DNA from: Calocera cornea HHB12733
Taxonomy: Eukaryota; Basidiomycota; Dacrymycetes; Dacrymycetales; Dacrymycetaceae
DNA length: 64,000 nucleotides
Direction: 5' to 3'
Assembly: GCA_001632435.1 (NCBI GenBank)
Contig: KV423997.1
Coordinates: 62,001 to 126,000 of the forward strand
Under the pieces are notes generated by a model that ran no database searches, was not told the origin of the DNA, and was given only the letters and a program-made list of their open reading frames with translations. Position 1 is the stretch's first letter. Every line of letters starts with the position of its first letter. Of this stretch, positions 34,851 through 47,120 are shown one piece after another. The position numbers and the translations under genes were made by a program.

Positions 34851-36049
34851 TCACGGGTCCGCTATGGGCTCCGCAGGTGTCGACCGCTGGAACATAGGTA
34901 TCGTGCGCATGTTCTCTGGCGCCGGTTCTCCGTCAAGCCGTCGCCTATTCCGGTCTCCAGTTGCCAACTGACCCATGCCCTTCTCCAAGCTTTCAAGCAG
35001 AGTGCAAGCCTTGCACAGATCGTTGCTCGACATGTACCCGCACCGCTTGCATGTCTGCTGCGCCTTCAGTGCCACCTGGTCTGCAACCTGGAACGCTTCG
35101 CCAGAGTGGATGATGTCGATGATGGCACTCGGTCGAGCCGCTTCCAGGTCCTTCAAAAACACCCTCGCATGCCCTCTATACGCATCCGGCGAGTAGATGC
35201 ACTCGGTGGAAAAGTAGTCAAGCTTCTTGAAATACGCATACATGACGATCTCCTTCTCATACGCGTACTTAAACGGCTTGGAGCGCTTGATGCTGTCTTC
35301 GCCCTGGGTACAGATGAGAGTGCACCGACCGAGACGGGCTATGTCGCCTCGCATGATGTTCATGAGAACGGTCTCGGCGATGTCGTCGGCGTTATGACCG
35401 GTCACGATGTGGTCAACATTCAGCGCGGCTGCACCGCGGTCCAGTGCCTGACGCCGGAAGACGCCGCAGAAGGTGCCTGAAAGAGGTCAATGAGAATCTA
35501 AGGAGATATGGCGATAAATGCGCACAGTTATTCTTCCTCCCCACCTGCTCCACGATGGCATCCATCGTCCACCCATACAGCTCATCATAACTCAAGATCT
35601 TGAGGGGAAGCCCATACTCCTGCTGGTTGCGTTTGACGGACTGCGCACATGGTTAGGTATACTTGCAGCAGTAGGAAGGAACGGCATACCTCGAGCGAGT
35701 CATCCCGATAGCCGGTGATGCCTTCGTCGATCGACAGCAGGTACAGCTCCAGACCATAGTCATACCGGTCATTGAGCACCTTCATGACATGTGCCAGCAC
35801 GGTGGAGTCTAAGATACACTTTAGTGCCTTCCAAGTATCGCCGCTCTCAATCCACTCACCCTTCCCACCCGAAGCACCTATAGCCACCCGATCACCCCGC
35901 TTGAACAAGCTCGCCGAGGTGATCGTATTGTGTACCTCCGTCTCGAACACATGGAAGAAGCAGTCTTTGCAGACCTGCTGCCCTGTCTTGGGTCGCCTCA
36001 CGATCGGTCGCGCGGTCTGGCACAGCGCACAGGCCCGGGGAGGTGCCAT
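34851..36049 (-). CDS. CTU1: Cytoplasmic tRNA 2-thiolation protein 1
   Basis: Catalytic subunit (Ncs6/CTU1) of the Urm1-dependent enzyme that puts the 2-thio group on U34 of tRNA Lys, Glu and Gln. The start at 36049 ([15 protein letters not shown]) matches the family; an in-frame ATG-like codon 21 bp upstream is less likely. Two N-terminal Cys pairs (CALC, CKDC) precede the PP-loop SGGK|DSTVLAH, which an intron splits. Then come [35 protein letters not shown], the CTFCGVFRR catalytic Cys pair, [36 protein letters not shown] and a C-terminal zinc module [16 protein letters not shown]. About 340 residues. The start codon is 186 bp from that of the divergent gene at 36235. Confidence 0.93.
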
Positions 36050-36234
36050 TCTCGTATCGCCGCCTTTCAAGCAGAGGGTATACTGTCGCGAACACGTTTC
36101 GTTGACCCGGCCTGACTGTCAGCTAATTTTGGCGCCCTTGACAATCGGTGGCGATGCGCCTCAAAGCGCCCGCGCGTGATAGGCCAGCCTCCGTCGCGTC
36201 CCGTCAAGTCGGCGGCGCACGACCACCAGCCAGC

Positions 36235-37149
36235 ATGGACTTCACGAAGGACGCGGATCCAAGCGGGGTCAAGGCTCTTCTTGCGCAGCTCAGGAACTCG
36301 CAGGCGTTCAATGAGGTGTCGAAGCCTCCTGAGCAGGCGAGGAGGGCGCCTGCGTCGTCGCAGCTGCAGGGTGGGCCGTTGATCACCGAACGGCTGCTGA
36401 ATCGGTCGTCGCTACAAGATCCCAGTCCTGTGGCCGCTCTCTTAGCCAAGCTGCAACCTAATATCGCGATATCGTCTGTACCGGAAGGAAGTGGTAGCGC
36501 GTTCGGAGGGAACGGAGAGGAGGAACCTGCACCGGCCGCACCGGTGAAGCGTGACTTCCGCAAGTTGACGGTGCAGCAAGCCTTGCCTCAGATCTACGAC
36601 CTGTCAGGCGATCCACACTTTGTCGCTTCTTTCAAGAAAGTACGCTCCCCATGCAACCTTAGTGAACAGCGATAAATGAGCAGCTGTAGATGAAGGAGGA
36701 GCAGAATCGTTTGGAGCAGAAGCTGTGGGATGAGCGGTTGCTGATTGTGAGAAAGCATGACGAGAAGCTGAAGAATGCTCGAGCGAAGTGGGTACTTTCT
36801 CAAACTTCGAGGGACCACTTTCTGACTGTATGATAGAGCTGCACTTATACGCGCTAGCGGCACTCTGCTGCAAGAGGAGACGGTGCGCAACCCTCTCTGT
36901 ATTGCATGGCTTCAGCTGATATTCCGGTAGAAACTGAAGCAAGCGATGGAGAAAGAGCTGCAAGCTTTCCATATGAACGTCGTTCTTCCAGCATGGGATA
37001 CGATGGTCACGCAACAGCAAGATCTGCTTGAGAAGCTGCACGTGCCCGCCATGTTCGTAACTTCCGTCGAGAGCGACCGTACGCGACAGGAGAGGATCAT
37101 GAAGATGCTCGAGGACATCGTCTTCGAGGCGGACGGAGAGGCGAGTTGA
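36235..37149 (+). CDS. Conserved-looking coiled-coil protein of unknown function
   Basis: Four exons (36235-36639, 36690-36787, 36837-36882, 36931-37149) give 255 residues in one frame. Start 36235 (MDFTKDADPSGVKALLAQLR) was preferred over an upstream ATG at 36154, which would only add a low-complexity Arg/Ala stretch. Two similar short blocks occur in the N-terminal half, DPSGVKALLAQLR and DPSPVAALLAKLQ, about 50 residues apart. A helix-rich region (KRDFRKLTVQQALPQIYDLS) leads into a heptad-like coiled coil (MKEEQNRLEQKLWDERLLIV; KLKQAMEKELQAFHMNVVLP). I do not recognise a named family. The exons and frame preservation support a real gene. Confidence 0.7.
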
Positions 37150-37609
37150 GGGGAAATGATTCCCTCATCTACTGTATTCTATGCAAGATAACGTATACCC
37201 AAGCAACCTATACCCGATAATACTACCCTCTTGTGCTTCATAGACCACTTAGACCTCTTGTCGCTCTTGCATTTGTCGCCGCCCGATCATCGGCCAGCTG
37301 AGGGGCTGTGATTGGATTGTTTCCATATATGGCTACTGTTGAATTTGCTTCCTTGCCAAAGGTCACGTCCCTGAAGTGCCGTTGTTCAAGTTGGCCGTCG
37401 CGCTGCCACAGACACGCCCTTCCTCCTGCGCGCTCTCCTCCCTCCGCCGCCTTTTCTACATCACCATTTTACTCTCGGACATCGCATCGGACAGCAGCTA
37501 TCGAGTCTGCTGCGCTTCAAAGCTCGTCTCCGACCAAAGAAAGAACACCTCCGTCTGTTGTATTGTTCGGTGCAGTCGACAGTCCCGCGGCAGGATACAG
37601 CGCTCCAAA
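37150..37609. other. Gap upstream of the NUP120/NUP160-like gene
   Basis: 460 bp in which an N-terminal nucleoporin beta-propeller would have to begin if the gene were full length. I see no such coding sequence. The NUP frame stays open back to 37376 but without an ATG or recognisable residues. Confidence 0.45.
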
Positions 37610-40332
37610 ATGGAGGGTCCGCCACCATTTGAGTCGGACAAGGTCATACTTCAACTCGCCCAGTCTCTGGTCGGAGCGGCATCATCAGCGTCATACGCGG
37701 ACTTTGTCGACGAAGTGCTCGCCACGATCCGCGCGCCACTGGAGGAGAGCGTCGAGGATGTGTGCGTGGGCATATATGAGGGGACGGTGCAGCCTGAGTT
37801 GCGGACGAGGAAGAAGGCTCTCCTCGGCAGTCTCCAAGCGCTGAACGGACTGGATGACGCCGTCAAGGCCGCTCTCCAGAGCCTGACCAACACGATCGCC
37901 GAGCACCAGCCGGATGAAGACGAAGACCAAAGCGAGTCCGTCACCTCGTATATCTGCAACCTCGTCAAGTCCCGATACGACATATCGCTGGAGATCCTCG
38001 CGCTCCTCAGCTTCATTGCATCGGAGACACCAGAATCCGTAGAAGACGCGACCGGCCTGTTAGCGGACACTCTCGTGGTCGTGCACGGCCTCAGTACTCT
38101 GTGGCATATCTGCCAGCAGCCCGGGAGCAACGCCCCCAAGCGCGCTGGTTCTGTGGGACTTGAGGAGGACTTCGCGGCCCGCTTTGGCAGACTGCAGGTA
38201 GCCATGAGCGAGGCGGGGACCTCCATGCAAAAGGACAGCGATGACTTCCTGATCCACTCCCTCCTGCCGGAAACGCCGCAAGGAGCCGACACGCGCACAG
38301 TAGCCCTCGCCTTTATCGACTCTACTGGGCTGCTGACACCGCGGAGGGAAATCACTGCTCTCGCGGGGGACGTAAAGCTTCTGAACGAGCTGCGCCTGCA
38401 GGGTCATCATTCGCTGGTGGCTGAGGTCGCCGGTTGGTACCCGAGGTCGCCTGCCATTTCATTCGTGCTGGGGCGTGCGATGCTGGATCTCAAGCAGGGA
38501 GAAGAAGCAGCGAATGTGCTGGAGGGCATAGCCAGTGTGTTTGGTATGTGCTGGCTCTACCATATCAGTTTCGGTACTGACTGGATGATAGAACACGATT
38601 CGGCTGCCTCCTTGCTCGATCGACAGGCACTACTTTCAGTTCTACCCATACCTTCGTTCCAAGCCACCCCCTCCTTCGTATACCAACAAATCGCATCCTG
38701 GCTCGAACAAGCCGGTTTCCTATCGCTCGCTGTGCCGTACTGGAAGCTCGCCATCGACACTGCACGCTCAAAATCCGACCTCGCCCATTTGTGGTACAAG
38801 ATATCCGCTGCGCAGATCGAGCTCGGGCTGTTCGATGACGCATATGCGACTTTGATGGAGACGCCGTACCGGGATCAGCAGGATAATACCCTGCGAAAAC
38901 TGGTCGATGTGATGTGCACGTCCGGGGAAGGAGAGAAGCTTGTACGGATGAGCTTCGCCGGCTTGCAGTCTACTGTGGAGGATATTCTCGACTTCAAGGC
39001 TCGCCATCATGACCCGTTACAGCCACCGGACTACAGCTCAATCCTGTATTCCTGGCACGTGCAGCGCGGCAATTATCGTTCAGGTGCGTTTCTGTCCCCA
39101 TATATCCGCACTCAACTGACGCGGAATACAGCGGGAGCGGCGATGTATCATCATGGGCGACGATTGGGGGCATTGTCTAATGCGAAGCTGGATTTCCAGA
39201 GTGTGACGGTAAATCAGGCTCAGTCGTATCTTGCCGCGATCAACTGCCTGTCGTTGGTCGAGCCAAGGAATGCTTGGGTAGTATCAACACGAGCAGAACG
39301 AGATCCTGTCAGTTCTCTTTAGCCAATGTGGGCCGTAAGCTCACCCAATTGCAGACTGCATCCACGTCGACAACGCATCATATTCCACCGGAGCTGTTTG
39401 CTTTTGGAACGCAGGAGCGGGAGTTGACTAGACTGGAGGATATCCGGCGTGAATATGCGCTGTCGTTGGCGCGACTAGAGCTTTTACCCTACCTCGACGA
39501 GCTAGGCACGTCAGGTGGGCAATATGTTTCCCGAGTATGTAGACGACGCTAATGATTCCTAGGCATATCCTTGTCACCGGAGGATGCGGTGGCTGCGTTT
39601 GCCCAGTTTGGGCTGTACGATTCTGCTTTCACTGCCGCCGCAAGTCTGCAAGTGAGCATGGATGGTTTGTTCAAAGATCTCGCGCGTAAATGCGCTTCCA
39701 TTCCTTCCTACTCTGGCATGGAGTAAGTTTCACATGCTATCGTTCCGCTTCTGCCGCTGAGCGTATCCCAGTGCCATGGACGTGGCGCCCTGGTTGGAAG
39801 CTGCATCAGAGCGGACAGCCTACTGGGACGGTACCGTATCAGAAAAGGCATGGCGCTATCTACGCGAGTCTCTAAACAGATACGATCAAGCAGGCACCGG
39901 CTACCGATACCACAAGGACGTTCTGGAAGCCATCCTCAACTACAATCGTCACAATCGAATACCCAATTGGCTTAGCAAGTTCTTCGAGGAGCACCATCCA
40001 GAGTATCTCATCCGCATGCTATTGCGGTACGGGCTGGTGGAGGATGCCGCCACTCATACGATGACGATGATTCGGAAGGTGGGAATATCCGGTTTTATCG
40101 CGAAAGGTCCCGCGCTAACAATTTAACCCAGTCTAATGCTAAGCTCGCGCTGATACCCGGGGTTGCTGAAACGTGGCTGCCATATTCCCTCATTCAATCG
40201 GTGATCGACTTCGCTCAGAAATCAGACGAAGCCAGTGCGCGAGTCCTGGCGAAGAATGTAGAAAAGATGATGGCGCAGAGGATACGAGAAATGGATAACC
40301 GCAGTCGATTAGTACCGCAAAGGTTACGATAG
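37610..40332 (+). CDS. NUP120: Nucleoporin Nup120/Nup160, alpha-helical part only
   Basis: Y-complex (Nup107-160) scaffold nucleoporin. The recognisable sequence is the helical C-terminal two thirds: VVHGLSTLWHICQQ, SFVLGRAMLDLKQGEEAANV, LEQAGFLSLAVPYWKLAIDT, WHVQRGNYRSAGAAMYHHGR with QSYLAAINCLSLVEPRNAWV, LTRLEDIRREYALSLARLEL, AFAQFGLYDSAFTAAASLQV and the terminal NWLSKFFEEHHPEYLIRMLL...TWLPYSLIQ. Start 37610 is the first ATG in frame. The protein would be about 800 residues, whereas family members have 1,000-1,400 with an N-terminal beta-propeller. That propeller has no place between here and the upstream gene. Either the gene is truncated, the start of the locus was lost or moved, or the lineage has a split protein. 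About six introns. Confidence 0.82.
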
Positions 40333-40519
40333 TAATCGATTGTAATACGTCGACGGATGTACATTGCCAGACTGCGCTTCCGTCAAATACATATCTTACT
40401 ACTGGTACATCGAGAACAGTGAAACAGTGACGAGAACCAAGAGATCACAAGTACGAAGAAATACAGCACACAGCACAGGAGAAAAAGCGACACCTCCGAG
40501 CAATGTTTTTGGATTTTCG

Positions 40520-43136
40520 TTATACCATGACGCCATTCATGCCAGTCCCATTCATCTGTTGCTGAGGAGGAACAGCACCATTGATCTGGTTACCGTTTGG
40601 AACTCGTTCTAGGAACCTTTCCCATTGATTGGAGTCAAGTGCAAGACTTGTACTCCAGACGCCTTCATCTCCCTGCATGTTATAAGCCATAGGGGGGCCA
40701 CCTTGCGCCGGTCCCATGAGCCCGGCAGCGGCTGCGTACGCTCCATCGATACCGTTGGGCGTGTACACCACTCCAGGACTGTTACCATGCGCGCCAGGAC
40801 CATTTGTCAATGTCGTAGGGGACCCATTCAGATGCCCCTGTCCCATTGGCTGCACCGGTATGACGTTGGTCGGTGGCGAATTGGTCCCATGTTGCCATGG
40901 GAACGCTAACCGGCGAACAAACTCCAGTTGAGCGCTCATCTTCATCTCGCATTCTCCTTCGAAGTTGTCGACGCACACTTCTTCGTACAGCGGAGCGAGC
41001 GCACGAAGAATGTTGAGGGCCTTCTGTGCAATGCGAACGGAGGGGGCAAGGTGCTCCAGCGCTATGATGGTTCGGCGAATATCATGACGCATCACTTTGG
41101 CCTTTTCCTCACGTTGCTCGGAGTAAGGCGCCGAAGATTGCCAGATAAGCTGGAAGGAGTAGAACATCGCAGCATGGAAGATGTGGTAAGGGTACCACTC
41201 CAGATGGCCAGGAACCGAAAGGGGCGATGCGACGACGCCCATGTTGTTGTGACCACTCTTGCTCTCCATCTCAACATGCTCCAATGTCATGCAAATGTAG
41301 TCGATGAGCATGTCAGAAGCGTGCATTGCCTTGTCGTACGACTTGAGAGCCTCTGGCGTCGTCGGTGGCAGTGAACCGCGAGCGCTCGAAACAGGAATCG
41401 TGTAAGGACGATGCAGCGTGAACTGGATGTGCCACATCGCGGAGTTCAAGTGCAGCGCCTGCATTCCACTCCGCCTGTCACCGAGTCGAGTGCTCGAGAG
41501 GAGCGCTGTGATTGGTCCGGGCCCAGCTCGGCATTCCCCAGGAAGGCCCTCTGACCAAGCGTCAAGCGCCTGGTCGTGTTCCATGATCTTCTTGTATTCC
41601 ACCTTCTTCACGCTCAGAGCGCTATCCAGGATATCACCGAGAATAACGCATAAGCGGAAGTATTGGCAGTGACTGGCGTATGGTCCCGAATTATTGGGAG
41701 CCGAGTCGAAGGCGTCACTTCCATCAGGAAGAAGCGTGTCGAAGTGGTGGTTTGCGATCGCCAAGGGACGCCCAACAAGGAAGGCTTGCCAGCGTCCCAA
41801 TGCAACGGTGTTCCACCACGCCCATCGTCTCCGTTCGACCGTGTCCGCATTTAGGCGCCAGCGACCCGGGTCCCGGTGGAGGCCAAGAGCGGTAGCGTAT
41901 GACAGCACTTCACCCCGGATGTGCCATACTTCCTCGCCATCATCCTTGCAGATGACGAGATATTGTGTGCGTAACAGCAGGTACTCGATCAGCTCCAGAC
42001 TGGGGCTGTTCTCCGTCCCCTGGCGATGGCGGTTCAACGCATTGCCGGAGCTTGCATAGTAGTTGCTTGCAATCTGAGCCGGAGTCTGCCCGGGACCTAA
42101 TTGGGCAAGCACTGGATCGTTTGGCGGAATATGCAAGACGGCCAGTGCCAAGACGATGAAGATCGTCGCCAGCAAGATGTGGTCCGTGCATGTAGACGAT
42201 TTAAAGCGTTCCCAGCTTGGCAAGAACGACGCTGGATGGATGTATGCGTGCACCCAGGTGCAATTTTCGAAGAAGAAGGTGATCAGCCTATCTGCGACGT
42301 TGACGTCAGGCAGGGTTGAGAGTAGATCCAGGTTGGACATCGGATCCAGGGTGCATGCAGCTCCTTGCTCCTCAACAGCCATTTCGTGCTCCATGTCGCG
42401 CTTGTGCGCATTCTGATTTGAATTAAGAATAGGTTCTCGTGAGGGACAGATACACGTACCCTGAAGTTGAACAATGCACTGGCACTCGTAGGTCCGGTGT
42501 ATAAGCCACCTTTGTCAGGGTCGGGCATGATCTCAGCGCTGACAACTGGTACGCTGGATGAGCCATTGGTGCTGGGCGGTATAGCTTCCCCATCGAGATC
42601 TCTTTTAATGCCGTAAATCCTGGGAGGTGAATCTCCGCGGTGACCGTTCGTGTGGGGTATACCGGTAGGAGGCAGTGAGCCGTGACGGTTGAAGTAGGCT
42701 TCGATGACGGCAAGACCCTGACGGATCTGCGCAATACCATTGTGAGGGTCGTTGCGATAACTGCAATGATGAGTCAATGGTCTGCATGTAGGTAGGTAGA
42801 GTAGGTAGCGAGCACTCACTCGTCGGCCCGGGATTCACCCTCCTCCGATGTGTAGCATTGATTGGTAGTGCCCCGGAGAACGCATCCGGAGCAGGGCCTT
42901 GCGCGATCGCACTTGAGCTTGCTTGCGCGGCAAGGAGCACAGTTGATGGCACGGCGAGACCGCTTGGAGGGCTTCTGTCCGGTGCTCATCTCGGTATCGG
43001 GGGAGTGCTTCCTCACACCGTTGGTCGGCGTGCTAACGGTCGGTGTTCCCTTGGGAGGGGAGATGGTGTTTCTGGCAGGGATGTGAAGAGCAGGGGGAGC
43101 GTTTGCCGCTGAGTAGGCATGCATCATGTTGGCCAT
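40520..43136 (-). CDS. Zn2Cys6 fungal-type transcription factor
   Basis: Binuclear zinc cluster regulator. The start at 43136 (MANMMHAYSAANAPPAL) is the first ATG. The DNA-binding domain is CAPCRASKLKCDRARPC and SGCVLRGTTNQC, with spacing C2C6C5C2C8C, after a basic KPSKRSRRAIN. A linker of about 200 residues leads to the fungal_trans middle homology region: FFFENCTWVHAYIHPASFLP, SLELIEYLLLRTQYLV, GEVLSYATALGLHRDPGRWR and RRRWAWWNTVALGRWQAFLV. The C-terminal tail is Gly/Asn/Pro-rich (NGVMV end), a possible activation region. About 815 residues and three or four introns. Targets are unknown. It is convergent with NUP120 and faces a 4-kb gene-poor region at its 5' side. Confidence 0.9.
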
Positions 43137-46100
43137 TATATCCTCGTCGAGGGAGCAGTGCAGTATGGACAATCAAGGCCACCGATGAGGTGGTGTGCGA
43201 GGGCTGTAAGCAGCCAGAGGCGCGATGAGAGGACGAGGGTGGTCGTCGATACGTATGCGATGCTGGGACGCTAGAACGAGAGAAATGGGGGGGTTTTGTA
43301 GGCAGCGGTGAATGATGTGGCTGAACGGTGATCCAATCAGAGGCGAATGTCGACCAGCAAAGGCAGGAGCCAGTTGAGACGGTGATGGTTATAAACGAAG
43401 AGAGGCTGCCTAGGGGTATCGGTCCACTGTGGCGGGGGCAGGGCACAGGCACTCGCCACCCAAGAACGCGCCTGGGCAAAACCCACTCTATTTCGAGACG
43501 GCGATGACCAAGCTCGAATTACACCCGTGCAATGGAGGCAAACCTGATCAGGTCCGTCTTCGGACGCAAAAGTCGCCCTTGTTGTGATCGAAGCAACCGC
43601 CGGAATGCGACTCGATCGCTCGACAGCCTAAATTCTCCCATCCCTTCTCCTCCTCCACCCTGGGTAGCGCGCGTTAACACGTTTACGGCACCGCGCGGGT
43701 GCTCACAATGGTGAAAGAGGATCATCCCGGTTTGGAATCATATCGGTCTTTCCGAAAATCCCTCATGCACCCCCGAGTCACCATTATCGCACTTTGCACT
43801 TGCCCTGCATAAGTTCGGAGAAACCGGGAGTCGCTCCTCCACCTCGCCTGACAGGCTCGGTGCTAAGGGGGCTTTCTCGGAACTCGCCGTGCTTTTGTTG
43901 GACAGCCGGAGAACCCTTCCGGAGCGCCGAACCCTTCTTGCCCCGCGAAGCATCAAATCACCGCCTTCTGCGGCACCCACGCCTTGGACCATGACCATGA
44001 CCTTTGGGTCTCGAGACCTGCCTTTGTCGTTATCCTCATATTTGGTACCAATCGTGGAGCCAAACTCGACTGCTCCAAGTGGCCAAGGAATCTGTGATCG
44101 GGTGACCTGATCTCGGCAGCGCTTTTCAGGCGAACTTCTGAAGCGCAGCCAAACGGTTCGCATGTCTTCTTCACTGATCTTTTCACCTGCCATAGAAGCC
44201 CTGCCCCTGCCGGCGTACTCGCGTCGAGAGCAGTGCCATCGATCTAGATCTAGGGAAACCTTCAACATGCGTTTATCTCACCCGGGCGTGCGTGCCGTGT
44301 CATTCAAACTGCAGTTGGACGGGAAGGAATCGCTTGACGGATGCAACTCTCTCTTCCTCTATCTCGCATCAAACCGGCCATCGGGCGGCCTCTGGTCGCG
44401 CCTCCGTGCCTTACGTTGGCTCGGACTACTGTGCCAAGCTTCGGATGTCTTCTTACCTCCACATGGTTGTCAAAGCTGGTGTCAGCGCTACGCCCGGCAG
44501 TTTCCCCTTGCAGTACTTCTAATTTGCACGGCTCCGAATTAGTCAGAAGCAAGCTCCCTGACATCTCCGGTATCTTTCTGCTTGGCCTGTGTCTGTGCTT
44601 GGAAACCTCACTTTGGATGAGGGAGACTGCCAGCAACACGCTTCCTCCGACGGTAGCTTGCGCTACCTCAACCAGTGACTTCCCAGGGAGATCAGCTGCT
44701 ACGTCACTCGGCATGTCTTCGTACCCTCCCTTCCGGTCCATGGCTGTCTAGGCGCCTCTTGCTCCGGCATAGTTAGCGCCCCTATGCATGCATGTGGTCA
44801 GATCTTCTCGACTGGAGCTGTGCGCCGGCCTTTCCGAGCGGATTCCGTGGCACGCTGGAATTGACAGGGATGTGGAGTCCGCCGGGTAAGCCGCAGCACA
44901 TGCTGAGTTCTGATACCACTCGTGTGGAACGCCGATAGTAGAAGCCTCCCAAGGGTACTAAGACCGATGTGCTCTCGTAACGGGTTCTTCCAGCAACGCA
45001 CGGTAATTTCATAGTATTCATCCCGCGGAAAACAGGAGTATCAAGCTGCTCCCACGACTGAGCGATACAGAAGTCACCACCCCGCAAAACGTGTCGGTAC
45101 ATACCTACCTACCAGCTTCTTGCGACCGATCAGAAAATATTTACGCTCGCTACAACTCAGACATAACTGGCGAGCTTGATTAGGTTCAGCACCGGATGCG
45201 ATGCGCTGCGCTGGCAAGCCGACCATGCGTCACTGCATGTGAGCGTTGCTGGGGGCGCATGTGTGGGTCTTTCGGTCCATTTGTGACCATGATAATCGTA
45301 TGTTTTTCTGGCGGCTATGTGGTCACTGGTGAACGTTGGAACAGAGTGTTGGAGCGCTTTGTACATATTAGCGCCCCGATTCTCACTGTCGGGTTACAGC
45401 ACAACGGAATATTGGGGCTGTTCTCCGAGCTCTTTTGACAACGAGACAGGTTCACAATACTTGGGCCCAAGCAGCCAGCAGCGCTTCGCTATGGAAAGAG
45501 GCGAGCTATCCCGCGATAACCGGCTGCCACAATTTGGGGAGAGCACGGCATGACACTCGCGGGTTTTGCTGCAGTGCTCTTCTCGTTACCACGAAGCACC
45601 TATGTCGAGCTGAAGCACATGCTATGTCAATCGTAATGACCGCTCCGCATGATACTAGCACATGATTTTACCTGATAACAAGAGGTCATCAGCACCACAA
45701 CAGCGTCCGGTTCACCATGTCAGTGTCGCCATTTTCTTTGCCGTGCAGTACTTGTCTAGTTCACACCAGCAGCAACAATAGTCTCATCTTTGGGAGACGA
45801 TAAGACCGTAACCTGGGCAGGTTGACGTTGTGAGGGACATTCGCGTCAAAACTGACAATGGACATCGCCTCTCTCTGCCAGACATGCTGAATCGCATCAG
45901 GCGATGGCCATGCCTGAGCTGAAGTTCCCTGCCCCTTTGGCTTCTTCTTAAGTTGGCTGTATGGCTCAAACGCAGGTCGTCCTACCAATATCCACCACGA
46001 CTCGAGCTGACATCTTCGCGAATACCAATGAATCAATCGGGGTACTGTCAGACTGAGAGCTTGGGCTAGCATGGAAATAACTTGCTGTGTATCGCCCATA

Positions 46101-46988
46101 GCTTCATGCGCATGATTGTACTGACGAAGTCACTCTATGCTGCGCAACGTGCAACGGCGTGCAGGGAGGCATCGCAAAAGGAATTTGTCCGAGGGATTGT
46201 CACAGAGGCTGCGCAATGGCTCATGGAAGGAACTAGGCTGCTCAGTGTCAACGACGACGGCTCGGAGGGTTCTTTCTCCTGTGAATCTTTCGGGAAGACT
46301 GATTGATGGAGCTGCTGGGACTGGGCGTTGATGTTCACGGTCCTAGCGTTCTCCGCCGAGAGAAGCGGACCATCGGCTGAGATGGCTCATGGCACCGCTC
46401 ACGCACCCTGCGAGAAGAATCGGTGTGCCGATACCAGGGTACGCGGAGCTCCGAGCGACATCTCCGCCTTTTCGCAAAAATTGGTCATGCTAAATTCGGA
46501 TTATCGGTCGGTCATCGTGAGACAGTCGCCGCAGGTTGTCGCGTTTGCCAATTCTGTGACAGGTGTGGATCCGCCGGCAGCCACGAGACAGACCGATCGA
46601 CACGTTGCTGAGGGCTGGATGTCTCGACGTGACAGATTCCTGTTGCAAGCAGAGCTTCTTCACCTCCGGAGGCGACAACTGTAGACGAAGCACCATTTTG
46701 AGAAGTGGTCCGCGGAGTAAACAGCGTTCCAAACAACCAGTCAGAGCAGCGAGATTAACTCCACCGCGTGAGATTATCCGGGCGCGGAAACCGATATAAC
46801 TCCGGTACGAGGGGTTCTTTCTTCACCATTGCGACGCCTGAGTCATCGTGGATAGCATGCTTAGTGGGACATTGTAGCCCAATTATGCAGGCAAGATTAA
46901 ATTATTATTTGGGAAAGAAAGTCCGTCTGGTTGTCACTGAGCCACGGCCATGCAACGGGTATTGCCTCCGGAAGGCCTCCCAGCGAGG
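43137..46988. other. Gene-poor region of about 3.9 kb
   Basis: No protein family, RNA gene, terminal repeat or transposase is recognisable. The longest open frames (44162-44542 +, 44341-44751 +, 43738-44268 -) overlap one another on both strands and show no motifs or plausible splicing. The segment next to 43136 should hold the promoter and leader of the zinc-cluster gene, and the last few hundred bases that of STI1. The rest is either regulatory, a long non-coding transcript or unrecognisable relic sequence. Confidence 0.5.
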
Positions 46989-47001
46989 TTCGAGAACGTT
47001 C
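46989..47001. promoter_or_regulatory. Perfect three-unit heat-shock element upstream of STI1
   Basis: TTCGAGAACGTTC fits TTCnnGAAnnTTC exactly, the Hsf1-binding pattern, 120 bp upstream of the STI1 start codon. STI1 is a classical heat-shock gene, so the context supports function. Confidence 0.8.
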
Positions 47002-47120
47002 TCCGCCGTTCGTCAGGGAGGTGAGGGTGGAAGGGCAGTCGACGCCGACTTTGCCTCGCATCATCCTCTTTCTTCATCCTCTATACCATCTCACGAGTTT
47101 GACGACCCAGCTCTACCAAA

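Noticed and set aside
43519..44751. Overlapping 70-180-codon frames in the gene-poor region
   Set aside because: Frames exist on both strands at the same place, without motifs, splice logic or family resemblance.
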